Of a DNA stretch of 64,000 nucleotides, positions 17,743-25,722 are shown one piece after another. Location of the stretch: assembly GCA_043807765.1 (NCBI GenBank), contig JAZDFQ010000110.1, positions 1 to 64,000 of the forward strand, written 5' to 3'. How positions within the stretch are numbered: position 1 is the first letter of the stretch; each line of letters starts with the position of its first letter. Position numbers and translations under genes: made by a program. The notes under the pieces are model-generated. The model was not told the DNA's origin, did no database searches, and saw only the letters and a program-made list of their open reading frames with translations. This stretch comes from Stygiobacter sp043807765 (lineage in GTDB: Bacteria; Bacteroidota; Ignavibacteria; Ignavibacteriales; Melioribacteraceae).

Positions 17743-17835
17743 ATGAGAAGGCTTAGTGCTTCAATTATGATCGTTCTAGTTCTGGCTGCTATTGGATTAG
17801 CTATCTATGCTTGCCATGTAACATATTTTTCTTAA
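17743..17835 (+). CDS. 30-residue membrane or lipoprotein-type peptide, copy 1
   Basis: A short frame encodes 30 residues: a basic start (MRRLSAS), a hydrophobic stretch (IMIVLVLAAIGLAIYA) and the tail CHVTYFS. A nearly identical peptide follows the next large exported gene (22408-22500). Twelve codons differ between the copies with no gap; nine changes are silent and three are conservative (R/K, V/I, I/L), which indicates selection on the protein. The Cys after IYA could act as a lipobox Cys, leaving a 7-residue lipidated product, or the whole could be a single-pass membrane peptide. The ribosome site is weak, so translation may be coupled to the upstream gene 17 bases away. No known family was recognised. 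Confidence 0.7.
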   Translation: MRRLSASIMIVLVLAAIGLAIYACHVTYFS

Positions 17836-17843
17836 AATATAAA

Positions 17844-17867
17844 ATGGACCTTCAGTTGAAGGCCCAT
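17844..17867 (+). terminator. Hairpin between the two exported-repeat modules
   Basis: ATGG (17844-17847) and CCTTC (17849-17853) pair with GAAGG (17858-17862) and CCAT (17864-17867) around loop AGTT, with one A-C mismatch. Only a weak T-rich stretch follows, so it may be a partial terminator or processing site between the modules. Confidence 0.55.
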
Positions 17868-17910
17868 TAATTTGTTCCTGAATGAGGGTTCGGAAAAGAA
17901 AGAGGTTATT

Positions 17911-20900
17911 ATGAAAAACAAATTTACATTATGTGTTTTAATCTTACTCATTTTTACAAGCATGAGTTTTGCAGCTGACAGACTTGTCCCATCTGTTTAT
18001 GGAACAATCAGCGCCGCTATTGCTGCGTCGTCACCTGGCGATATCATTAAGGTTGATAATGGTACATATACTGAAGATATTGTTGTAAACATTGCAAACC
18101 TTACAATAAAGTCGGTAAACGGCTCTGCCCTTACTACAATCCAACTTGTAACCGGCGTAGGAATTGATTTACAAGCAGGAGCTACCAATTTTACTCTTGG
18201 AGATGCAGCGGAAGGATTCACAATACTGAGTGGCGCAGCCACTACATTTTTAATTCAGTTAACCAATGCTCCTACAGGTGTTGTACTGCAGTATAATGAT
18301 TTCAGTACAACTGGCAATGCATCAATGGGCATTAGTATTGGTGCTGCTGGCACTTCAGATTTAACAATCTCTCATAACACATTTACTTGTGATGTGGGTG
18401 ATGGAGCTATTTATGGTCCATTTGTAGTTGATGTAGATATTAACAACAACACTTTTAACGATCCTGGTGCTAATACATCAGGCTATGCAATTCAATTTGC
18501 GGGCGCTACTGAAACAGTTGCAGGCAATAACCAGATTGTTCAAAATACGATTACAGGTTATGCTTCCGGTATTTTCTTTTACAGTTTGAACTCAACAGTA
18601 GATGGCTTATTGATAGACCAAAATGACTTAATAGGATGTGCTAAAGCTATTCGATTGGGGCATTCAGCTCAAGTATCAACCATTCAGAATATCACGGTTA
18701 GTCAAAATAATTTATCCAGCAATACTACCGGATTATACATGCAAGAAGGGGTTGGTCTTTTTGCAGCAACTGTGGTAATAAATAACAACTCATTCACCGG
18801 AACAGGTACTCAATTTGATAACACAACTGCTTTTACTCCAGATGCCACACTTAACTGGTGGGGCGATCTTAGCGGACCGGCACATAGTTCAAATACTTTT
18901 ATAGACCCAACCGGCGTAGGTTCACGAGTTACAGCATCGGGCAATCTAACATTTGTGCGTTGGTTGGATAGCGGAGTTGACGGTAATGGTGCTACGGTTG
19001 GATTCATACCTACAGGTTCAGCATTTGCCCCATTAACAAACACTGACGCCCCCGCAGAATATTATTCAAATTTTGCAGATGCAATTGCCGGAACCGATGC
19101 TGGTAATACTATTACAGCAGAGGCCGGTAGTTTTACAGAAATTGCTACTGTGAATAAATCGTTAACATTAACCGGAACTCCAACATGTTCCGTTACAAAA
19201 TTTATTTTAACAGCCAATCCTGTTACTATAACAGGGTTTGATGTTACAACTATAGATGTTAGCGGTTCAGGAAAAATACAAGACGCGGTTAATGGCGTTA
19301 ACGCTACCGGAACTGTTAATGTTGCTGCCGGAGATTATTCATCTGAAGATGTTACAGTAAATAAAGTATTAACATTAATAGGTACTCCGGTTTGTACTGT
19401 TCATAAATTTATACTTGGAGCCTCTCCAGTAACCTTAACAGGATTCACTGTTCTAATTGTTGATGTAGCTGCCGGAGGCAGTATTCAGGATGCAGTCGAC
19501 GGAGTAAGTGCTGGTGGTACTATCAATGTTCCGGCCGGCGCTTATGCCGAAGCTATAACGATAGATAAAAATTTAACAATAGTTGGTACAGGCAACCCAA
19601 CTGTAACAAGTTTTACACTTACTAATGGTGCACAATTAGGTGGTGGTTCCGGTGGAATTACCGCACCAATTGTAAATGTTAACCAATTAGGTTCTGCCGG
19701 TGCGCTGCTGAACGATGCAGTACTGTTATGTTCTTCCGGCGGTACAATTAATGTATCGGGTACAACGGCAGATTATGAGGATGTAACCATAAATAAAACA
19801 CTTACAATTATTGGAGCAGCCGGTGTAGCCATTGATAATGGTTCACCAGCTATGACTGTATCTGCTACAGGTGTAGTAATAAACGGGTTTACATTTAATT
19901 TTAACAGTGCTGATTTTGCAATAGATGTTTTAGCTGGTGCATATAATGTAACTATAGTTAATTGCGATTTTCTAAACACCAACGGTATTAACGTTGGTAA
20001 TGGCGTGCGAAACCAAGGCACCGGTGTTGTAACAGCAACACATAATTATTGGGGCGATCCTAACGGGCCTACAGTTGCTTCAAGTGCTTGCGGTTCAGGC
20101 TGCGTCGTTTCTAACACTTCAACAGGCTCTTTAATATACTCTCCGTGGTATATTGATTTTGCTCCACATACCACCCTGATGTATATACCTACATTAATTT
20201 TCCCGGCAAGCTCTGCTGTTGGTATTACAGTGACTCCAGATTTCGATTGGTCATTTCCTGCCGGGGCTCCAACATACACTATTGAAATTGCGACTGATAA
20301 TGCATTTAGTAACATTGTGTACGGACCAACAGCACCGGCTCCTGCCACAGATTCTCATTATCAATTACCTGACCTAAATCAACTTGGCAACTCTGTAATG
20401 TATTATTGGAGAATTAAAGCAACTATCGGAGCGGCTACTTCGTGTATAATAGATAGCTTTACAACTATTGCCCCCGCTATGCCATATTTAGCAGCTCCTT
20501 CGAATGGTGCCATACTTTCTGGTAATACAACTTCATTTTGGTGGTATACCGGAATGGCTGGAATTCAATATACTATTCAAATTGCACCAGGTAGCGATCC
20601 TACTTTTCTAACTCCCGGTGGCTTCTTACTTAATACCTCTACCACAAACGCTTATTACACGGTTAACAATAGTATCTTTACTCAAGGAAGTACATATTAC
20701 TGGAGAGTAATAGCAAAAACGCTTGGCGGAATTGTTATAGATATTTCCAATTATTGGCAGTTCAGTATGCCGGGTTTACCACAAGTAGTTGGTTCTTATC
20801 CGGTTGGCGGCGTAACAATTTATAATAATCCTCCAACATTGTATTGGTATCCATTAGGGTATAATTCGAAAGTAACAGAGTATATCGTTCGCTATCGCAG

Positions 20901-22380
20901 AGCTGGTAGTGCAATGCTGGCAGCCGCTTATGCTGCTAATTCCTTATCCAACACTCAAGGAATATTTTCTACTACTAATATAAATTGGTTTTCAACAATA
21001 CCATTCGCATTAGATGGTGGCTATCAATATTATTGGCAAGTTGCTTCATGGGATGGTTCAACAGTACTTACAGGTACAAGTTATTCTCCAGAAGAAAACT
21101 TTTTTGTGTATGGTAATCCAACTTTTGTTACTTGCTATCCATCGTATCCAACGGCAGGATCAACAGTTTACACTACAACCCCAACTTTGTACTGGTACAC
21201 TAATGTTTATTCGCCAATAATTTATTATAAAATTCAAATTGATGACAATGCAGATTTCAGTTCTGTTTTAACTACAGTAGATAACATAAGTGGAATTTCT
21301 TACACAGTATTATCTGCAGTTGGTTTAACTTCTGGAAGCACATATTATTGGCGGGTAGCAGCCTCCTTAACAAGTGGAACCAGTGGATTTGGTTCTTATT
21401 CGGCAGGGGCAAGCTTTATAGTTTCAACGACAGGAACCGCCGCCAGTGTAGCAACGCCTTATCCAGCCACACCAAATTCCGGAACTGTAATTGGAGTTAC
21501 AAATCCAACCCTAACTTGGTATGCATACTCTGCAGATCCTTTGCAATTTAAGGTTACATGGGCAACCAACCCTTCTGTTAGCGGTGTTACAGGAACATTT
21601 AATACTGCTGTTGGAACAAGCGGTTGGATGACTTCAAATTCATTTGTTCTTAGTGGCTTAACTGCCGGGGCTACATATTACTGGCAAGTTCAAGCAAGGT
21701 TAGCCACAACATTAACCGAAGGCTCTTGGTCTACTGTTGCATGGTTTACAACTGCAGCCGGTTCTGCTTCTGTAGTTCCTTTAGCTGGAAGTCCAATTAA
21801 TGGAACTCCAATTAATAATACAAACGCAACTCTTTCATGGATACTTCCTACTAAGAGTACATCAATACTAAAATATGATGTTCAGTATTCTAAGCAAGCT
21901 GATTTCTCAGATGCTGTAACTGTAAGTAACTTAGATAAACCAAATGTTGAAGTAAAGAACTTAGACAAAAACTCGGTTTACTATTGGAGAGCAGCTTCTA
22001 CTACCAACAGTGGCCTTACTTCAAGTTATTCAGCACCAACATCATTTAATACCGGTAAAACAATTACTGCAATTGAAGAAAAGGTTGAGGAACTTCTTCC
22101 TACACAGTTCGAGTTATCACAGAACTATCCGAATCCATTTAATCCAACCACAGTAATAAGCTATGCTATACCAAGCAATACTTTTGTTACAATAAAAGTA
22201 TATGATATGTTAGGTAGAGAGGTCAAAACTTTGGTTAATAAAGAGAACGCAGCAGGTAGATATTCTATAGATTGGAACGGCGATGATAGCTTTGGAAACA
22301 AAGTTGCAACCGGTGCTTATGTTTACAGAATTATTGCCGGCGATTTTGTTTCAATTAAGAAAATGTTATTAATAAAGTAA
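17911..22380 (+). CDS. Giant T9SS-exported protein: beta-helix plus six Fn3-like modules
   Basis: The frame opens at TTG 17872, but ATG 17911 follows AAGAGG and yields a signal peptide (MKNKFTLCVLILLIFTSMSFAA), giving 1489 residues. Residues about 23-745 look like a right-handed parallel beta-helix of the pectate-lyase-like type: TISAAIAASSPGDIIKVDNG, many short N-rich turns (NNNTFND, SHNTF, NWWGD) and 68-76-residue internal repeats. From about residue 750 come six YYWR/YYWQ modules matching those of the upstream gene one for one, then a type IX sorting domain. The two proteins are paralogues, one with the beta-helix added or the other with it lost. The NWWGDLSGP and NYWGDPNGP motifs are common in surface beta-helix proteins. 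No catalytic residues could be assigned. Confidence 0.9.
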   Translation: MKNKFTLCVLILLIFTSMSFAADRLVPSVYGTISAAIAASSPGDIIKVDNGTYTEDIVVNIANLTIKSVNGSALTTIQLVTGVGIDLQAGATNFTLGDAAEGFTILSGAATTFLIQLTNAPTGVVLQYNDFSTTGNASMGISIGAAGTSDLTISHNTFTCDVGDGAIYGPFVVDVDINNNTFNDPGANTSGYAIQFAGATETVAGNNQIVQNTITGYASGIFFYSLNSTVDGLLIDQNDLIGCAKAIRLGHSAQVSTIQNITVSQNNLSSNTTGLYMQEGVGLFAATVVINNNSFTGTGTQFDNTTAFTPDATLNWWGDLSGPAHSSNTFIDPTGVGSRVTASGNLTFVRWLDSGVDGNGATVGFIPTGSAFAPLTNTDAPAEYYSNFADAIAGTDAGNTITAEAGSFTEIATVNKSLTLTGTPTCSVTKFILTANPVTITGFDVTTIDVSGSGKIQDAVNGVNATGTVNVAAGDYSSEDVTVNKVLTLIGTPVCTVHKFILGASPVTLTGFTVLIVDVAAGGSIQDAVDGVSAGGTINVPAGAYAEAITIDKNLTIVGTGNPTVTSFTLTNGAQLGGGSGGITAPIVNVNQLGSAGALLNDAVLLCSSGGTINVSGTTADYEDVTINKTLTIIGAAGVAIDNGSPAMTVSATGVVINGFTFNFNSADFAIDVLAGAYNVTIVNCDFLNTNGINVGNGVRNQGTGVVTATHNYWGDPNGPTVASSACGSGCVVSNTSTGSLIYSPWYIDFAPHTTLMYIPTLIFPASSAVGITVTPDFDWSFPAGAPTYTIEIATDNAFSNIVYGPTAPAPATDSHYQLPDLNQLGNSVMYYWRIKATIGAATSCIIDSFTTIAPAMPYLAAPSNGAILSGNTTSFWWYTGMAGIQYTIQIAPGSDPTFLTPGGFLLNTSTTNAYYTVNNSIFTQGSTYYWRVIAKTLGGIVIDISNYWQFSMPGLPQVVGSYPVGGVTIYNNPPTLYWYPLGYNSKVTEYIVRYRRAGSAMLAAAYAANSLSNTQGIFSTTNINWFSTIPFALDGGYQYYWQVASWDGSTVLTGTSYSPEENFFVYGNPTFVTCYPSYPTAGSTVYTTTPTLYWYTNVYSPIIYYKIQIDDNADFSSVLTTVDNISGISYTVLSAVGLTSGSTYYWRVAASLTSGTSGFGSYSAGASFIVSTTGTAASVATPYPATPNSGTVIGVTNPTLTWYAYSADPLQFKVTWATNPSVSGVTGTFNTAVGTSGWMTSNSFVLSGLTAGATYYWQVQARLATTLTEGSWSTVAWFTTAAGSASVVPLAGSPINGTPINNTNATLSWILPTKSTSILKYDVQYSKQADFSDAVTVSNLDKPNVEVKNLDKNSVYYWRAASTTNSGLTSSYSAPTSFNTGKTITAIEEKVEELLPTQFELSQNYPNPFNPTTVISYAIPSNTFVTIKVYDMLGREVKTLVNKENAAGRYSIDWNGDDSFGNKVATGAYVYRIIAGDFVSIKKMLLIK
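19087..19860 (+). repeat. Internal 68-76-residue repeats in the beta-helix protein
   Basis: Units with the pattern IQDAVxGV ... GTxNVxAGxY ... KxLTxxGTP recur. The GT-type motif starts at 19174, 19381, 19585 and (as GA) 19813, spacings of 69, 68 and 76 codons. The first two units share a Cys (GTPTC, GTPVC) and KFIL. Copies have diverged at base level, so the repeat is old and kept at protein level. Confidence 0.7.
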
Positions 22381-22407
22381 TTGACAAGATAGAGAGTCGA
22401 GGTTAAA

Positions 22408-22500
22408 ATGAGAAAACTCAGTGCTTCAATTATGATCATTTTAGTTCTGGCAGCAATAGGTTTAGCTCTCTATGCTTGCCATGTAACTTACTTTTCGTAA
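22408..22500 (+). CDS. 30-residue membrane or lipoprotein-type peptide, copy 2
   Basis: This is the paralogue of the peptide at 17743-17835: MRKLSAS, then IMIILVLAAIGLALYA, then CHVTYFS. A GAGG ribosome site (22398-22401) stands ahead of the ATG, 27 bases after the large gene. The tail CHVTYFS is identical in both copies despite silent changes in its codons (ACA/ACT, TAT/TAC, TCT/TCG). As in copy 1, LYAC would serve as a relaxed lipobox. A strong terminator follows, so the exported protein and the peptide form one transcription unit. The function is unknown. Confidence 0.75.
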   Translation: MRKLSASIMIILVLAAIGLALYACHVTYFS

Positions 22501-22526
22501 TAGAAAGAAAAATAAGTTGTCAAATC

Positions 22527-22555
22527 AAAGGGTCACTTTAAGTGACCCTTTTTTA
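22527..22555 (+). terminator. Intrinsic terminator after the second module
   Basis: AAAGGGTCAC (22527-22536) pairs with GTGACCCTTT (22542-22551) around a 5-base loop and is followed by TTTA. Confidence 0.9.
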
Positions 22556-22597
22556 TATTAAAAATTACCTTCCTCAACACAACATTATTTCTTCCTA

Positions 22598-24310
22598 ATG
22601 ATTATTTTAAGAATGAAAAACGACAAAATATTTTTTGAAAAGGATAAAGTGAAGCAAAGCATAAAAAGCATTCTAGTTCTTCTATTGATAATGATTATTG
22701 TCAATTGTCAGCCAAGTATTCAGGCTGAACCGGAAATCTTTATTCGTTTTAATCAGGTTGGTTTTTGGCCTGATGATATTAAGACGGCTATAGTACTTTC
22801 AAATTATAAATTGGAAGGAAAACAATATTCAATTGTGAAAACAGGCCAAGAAGATAAAGTACATGCAACTTTTTTTGGCAAAAATATTGGCTCTTTTGGC
22901 ACATTTAATTATTCATATCAAATTGATTTTTCAAATCTGAAAACACAAGGAGAGTATTACATTTCTTTTGCTCGCCAGAAGTCATCTGTTTTTAAAATCA
23001 ATGCAAATGTATATGCTGGAATAGCAGATTCACTTTTAGATTTTTTCAAAGTGCAAAGATGCGGCTATACAAACCCAATGCTGCACGAGATTTGTCACAT
23101 ATCTGATGCAGCACAGATTATCGATAACAAGAAAACTTTCGATAAAAAAGTGGATGTTACCGGCGGCTGGCACGACGCCGGAGATTATGTTAAGATTTTG
23201 AACACGACAGCATTTTCAACTTATATGCTTCTTTTTTCTTACGATTTTGATCCGGTAAAATTTAGTATTGATAAAAATAAAAACTCCGTCCCAGATATTC
23301 TTGAAGAAGCCAAAGTTGGTTTAGATTGGATGCTGCGAGCTTATTACGATAAAAATAAACTCGTAACACAAGTGCAAGACCTAAGAGATCATGATGTTGG
23401 CTGGCGCTTGCCGGAAAAAGATGCAGTAGGATTCGATAGACCGGCATTTGTTGGAATGGGAAAAAACTTGATCGGTATCTATTCGGCTACAATGGCTCTG
23501 GCTTACCGGATTTGGAATACCAAGTTGAACTATCCGGAATTCGCCAATCAATGCTTAACAGCCGCACAGAATTTATATGCAAATTATAAAAGAGTTCCAG
23601 ATATAGACAGCAGCGGAACCGGTGTTTATGTTGATAATACGTTTGAAGGCAAGATGGCTTTAGGTGCAATTGAACTATATCTTTCAACAAATAAAACCAA
23701 TTATCTAAATGAAGCAACAATTTTTGCCGATTCTGCAAAATCAGATTACTGGTGGAGCTGGGGAAATATAAATTCTTTAGCCCATTATAGACTTGCAAAA
23801 ATATTTCCAAAATATTCAGTTTACATTAAAAAGAATCTTGAAGAGTTTGATCGCAAAAAAAATGATAATCTTTTTGGAAAGGGTGTTACTCTCAGTTGGG
23901 GTACGAATGTTACATTACTCGGAATTTCGCTGCAGAATATTCTCTACAAAAACTTAGTAAACGATTCTCGCTTTGATTCTGTTTCGATTTATGCCCGAGA
24001 TTACATTCTTGGAAGAAACCAGTGGGGAATTAGCTTCATTAGTTCTGCCGGTAAAAACACTTCGAAAAGTTTGCATCACCAAGTAGGTTATTTTAGAGGC
24101 CGTTTGCCCGGTGGTTTTGCAGCCGGACCGGCTACAAAAGAGTTTGTTGAGAAATCAAAAATCCCGTTTGAGAAGCCAGATAAATATGCACGCTTTCAAA
24201 CAAAAGATTCCTATTACCGTGATGATAGAAATGATTATATAACAAATGAACCGACAATAACGGGCAATGCTACTGCAATATTTGTTTTTGGTGTTCTTTC
24301 TAAGCGGTAA
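22598..24310 (+). CDS. Glycoside hydrolase family 9 endoglucanase-type lipoprotein
   Basis: This is a 570-residue GH9 enzyme with an N-terminal cellulase Ig-like domain (IRFNQVGFWPDDIKTAIVLS) and an (alpha/alpha)6 catalytic domain. GGWHDAGDYVK contains the paired Asp residues (D193, D196, the latter the likely base), YRDDRNDYITNEPTITGNA contains the likely acid Glu (E551), and HHQVGYFRGRLPGGF is the usual late His region. GH9 members cleave beta-1,4-glucans or short oligosaccharides by inversion. The N-terminus has a basic stretch and a hydrophobic run ending MIIVNC, a probable lipoprotein signal, so it is likely membrane-anchored. There is no T9SS tail. The start could be ATG 22598 or 22613. 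Substrate may be cellodextrin, mixed-link glucan or chitosan-type chains. Confidence 0.88.
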   Translation: MIILRMKNDKIFFEKDKVKQSIKSILVLLLIMIIVNCQPSIQAEPEIFIRFNQVGFWPDDIKTAIVLSNYKLEGKQYSIVKTGQEDKVHATFFGKNIGSFGTFNYSYQIDFSNLKTQGEYYISFARQKSSVFKINANVYAGIADSLLDFFKVQRCGYTNPMLHEICHISDAAQIIDNKKTFDKKVDVTGGWHDAGDYVKILNTTAFSTYMLLFSYDFDPVKFSIDKNKNSVPDILEEAKVGLDWMLRAYYDKNKLVTQVQDLRDHDVGWRLPEKDAVGFDRPAFVGMGKNLIGIYSATMALAYRIWNTKLNYPEFANQCLTAAQNLYANYKRVPDIDSSGTGVYVDNTFEGKMALGAIELYLSTNKTNYLNEATIFADSAKSDYWWSWGNINSLAHYRLAKIFPKYSVYIKKNLEEFDRKKNDNLFGKGVTLSWGTNVTLLGISLQNILYKNLVNDSRFDSVSIYARDYILGRNQWGISFISSAGKNTSKSLHHQVGYFRGRLPGGFAAGPATKEFVEKSKIPFEKPDKYARFQTKDSYYRDDRNDYITNEPTITGNATAIFVFGVLSKR

Positions 24311-24409
24311 GTGACTGTCCTATTTTGAAGCAGCAAGTAGATGTTTCTCACTTTTAGATATCTAATCGGTTTAAGTTCTGCTTTTTTTGCGAAATTTAAG
24401 GATATTCGA

Positions 24410-24424
24410 TGGCACTATTATTGA
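24410..24424 (+). promoter_or_regulatory. Candidate sigma-54 promoter before the KaiC-like gene
   Basis: TGGCAC, five bases, TTGA resembles the -24/-12 sigma-54 pattern (TGGCAC-N5-TTGC) with one change at the -12 C. It lies 36 bases before the start codon. A similar site precedes the GT2 gene. The window encodes an NtrC-type activator (60571-61923), but no link is shown. Confidence 0.4.
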
Positions 24425-24459
24425 AAATTTGTTGTAGTTAAAATCCAAAAGGCGCTAAT

Positions 24460-25722
24460 ATGAGCAGTACAATAAAAAGAATTCCGTCTGGATTCTCCCT
24501 TATAGATAAAAACTGGGGAGGAATTTACAGAGGCGGTAGTTACATTGCTGTTGGTCCAAGAAAATCGGGAAGAACTCTACTTGGCTTGCAATATGCGCTC
24601 GAAGCAGCAAAAGCTTCGGAAGTTTGCCTCTATTTTACGTTGATGCGGCCTAAGGATTTAATGATACAAGCGGCTGCTCTTAATTTTGATATACAATCCT
24701 ACATGAATCAAAATTTGATCATTGTAGTTAGAGTTGCGCCTCCAAACGAAATTTATGATATGTATAATCCGGATGACTATCTGGTTGAATATTTTCATGA
24801 TATTATAACAGTAGTTGACCAGTATAGACCAACCAGAATAATCTTTGATGAATTAACTCCATTTGTTGGATTCAAAAATCTTGATTACTTAAGAGATACT
24901 TTTTTAAGAACATTGGAGAGCATTGAGGAAAGAGATATTACCAGCATGTTTATTATAAGTGAACCAGCTACTCAGAAGGCACAAAATATTGTAGAAGGTT
25001 TAGCTCAATTTGTTACCGGAACAATTATTCTTAAAAAAGAAGCTAGTAGCAGAGCGGAACGATTTCAAAGTGGCATGGTTACTATCTCGCCAAATGTAGG
25101 ACATACGGAAGGGGAATTTACCAGCGAATATCGAATAGAGCCAAACAAAGGTGTTACAACAGAATTCTCGCTTGATAGAACACGCACACAAACGATTGAT
25201 GAGGTTCCGCGAATTATAAAGAGTCGTAATTTTAATGCACAGACAAAAATTGAACCTCCATCCGAGCCTTATGCTTTTTCAAACATATATAATTATAACG
25301 ATTTTTTATTGATTCTGAATAATCAAATTGCTCTCTACAAAAGTACAGGGCAGTCATTCAATTTAATTTCATTTAAGCTGGACGCAACCGCTCAGATGAG
25401 AGGATTATTGAATATATCACAGCTTCAGAACGCTATTAGATTATCTACATCTAAAAAAGACAAAATTTGTGTAGTTGAAAATAAAATTGTAGTATTGCTG
25501 GTAAGAGGAAACATGAAAAGTATTGTAGATCTTATGACCAATGTACAGACCAATTTGCCTAATAAAGATCTTAATTACATAAATGCAGTATTAGAATTCA
25601 TATCAATTTTTAACCAGGAAGTAGACGAAAGGTTTGATAGTGCAGAAAACTTGATGGATATAGTCTTAACGGCAGAATCCACTTCAAATAGCTATCAACC
25701 TTTGAATAAATATATTGGTTAA
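24460..25722 (+). CDS. RecA/KaiC-like ATPase with degenerate C-terminal domain
   Basis: Residues 1-230 resemble the KaiC/RadA-type RecA fold: IPSGFSLIDKNWGGIYRGGSYIAVG, then a P-loop GPRKSGRT in which the usual Lys is Arg38, and Walker B RIIFDELTPF. The region after residue ~270 (FSNIYNYNDFLLILNNQI..., LDATAQMRGLLNISQLQNAI, DKICVVENKIVVLLVRG) looks like a decayed GGDEF or other alpha/beta signalling domain, without the GGDEF signature. The protein is soluble and probably regulatory. Its stop overlaps the ATG of the TPR-barrel gene (TAATG), so the two are translationally coupled, which places it in the polysaccharide locus. The substitution in the P-loop raises doubt about ATP hydrolysis. Confidence 0.7.
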   Translation: MSSTIKRIPSGFSLIDKNWGGIYRGGSYIAVGPRKSGRTLLGLQYALEAAKASEVCLYFTLMRPKDLMIQAAALNFDIQSYMNQNLIIVVRVAPPNEIYDMYNPDDYLVEYFHDIITVVDQYRPTRIIFDELTPFVGFKNLDYLRDTFLRTLESIEERDITSMFIISEPATQKAQNIVEGLAQFVTGTIILKKEASSRAERFQSGMVTISPNVGHTEGEFTSEYRIEPNKGVTTEFSLDRTRTQTIDEVPRIIKSRNFNAQTKIEPPSEPYAFSNIYNYNDFLLILNNQIALYKSTGQSFNLISFKLDATAQMRGLLNISQLQNAIRLSTSKKDKICVVENKIVVLLVRGNMKSIVDLMTNVQTNLPNKDLNYINAVLEFISIFNQEVDERFDSAENLMDIVLTAESTSNSYQPLNKYIG

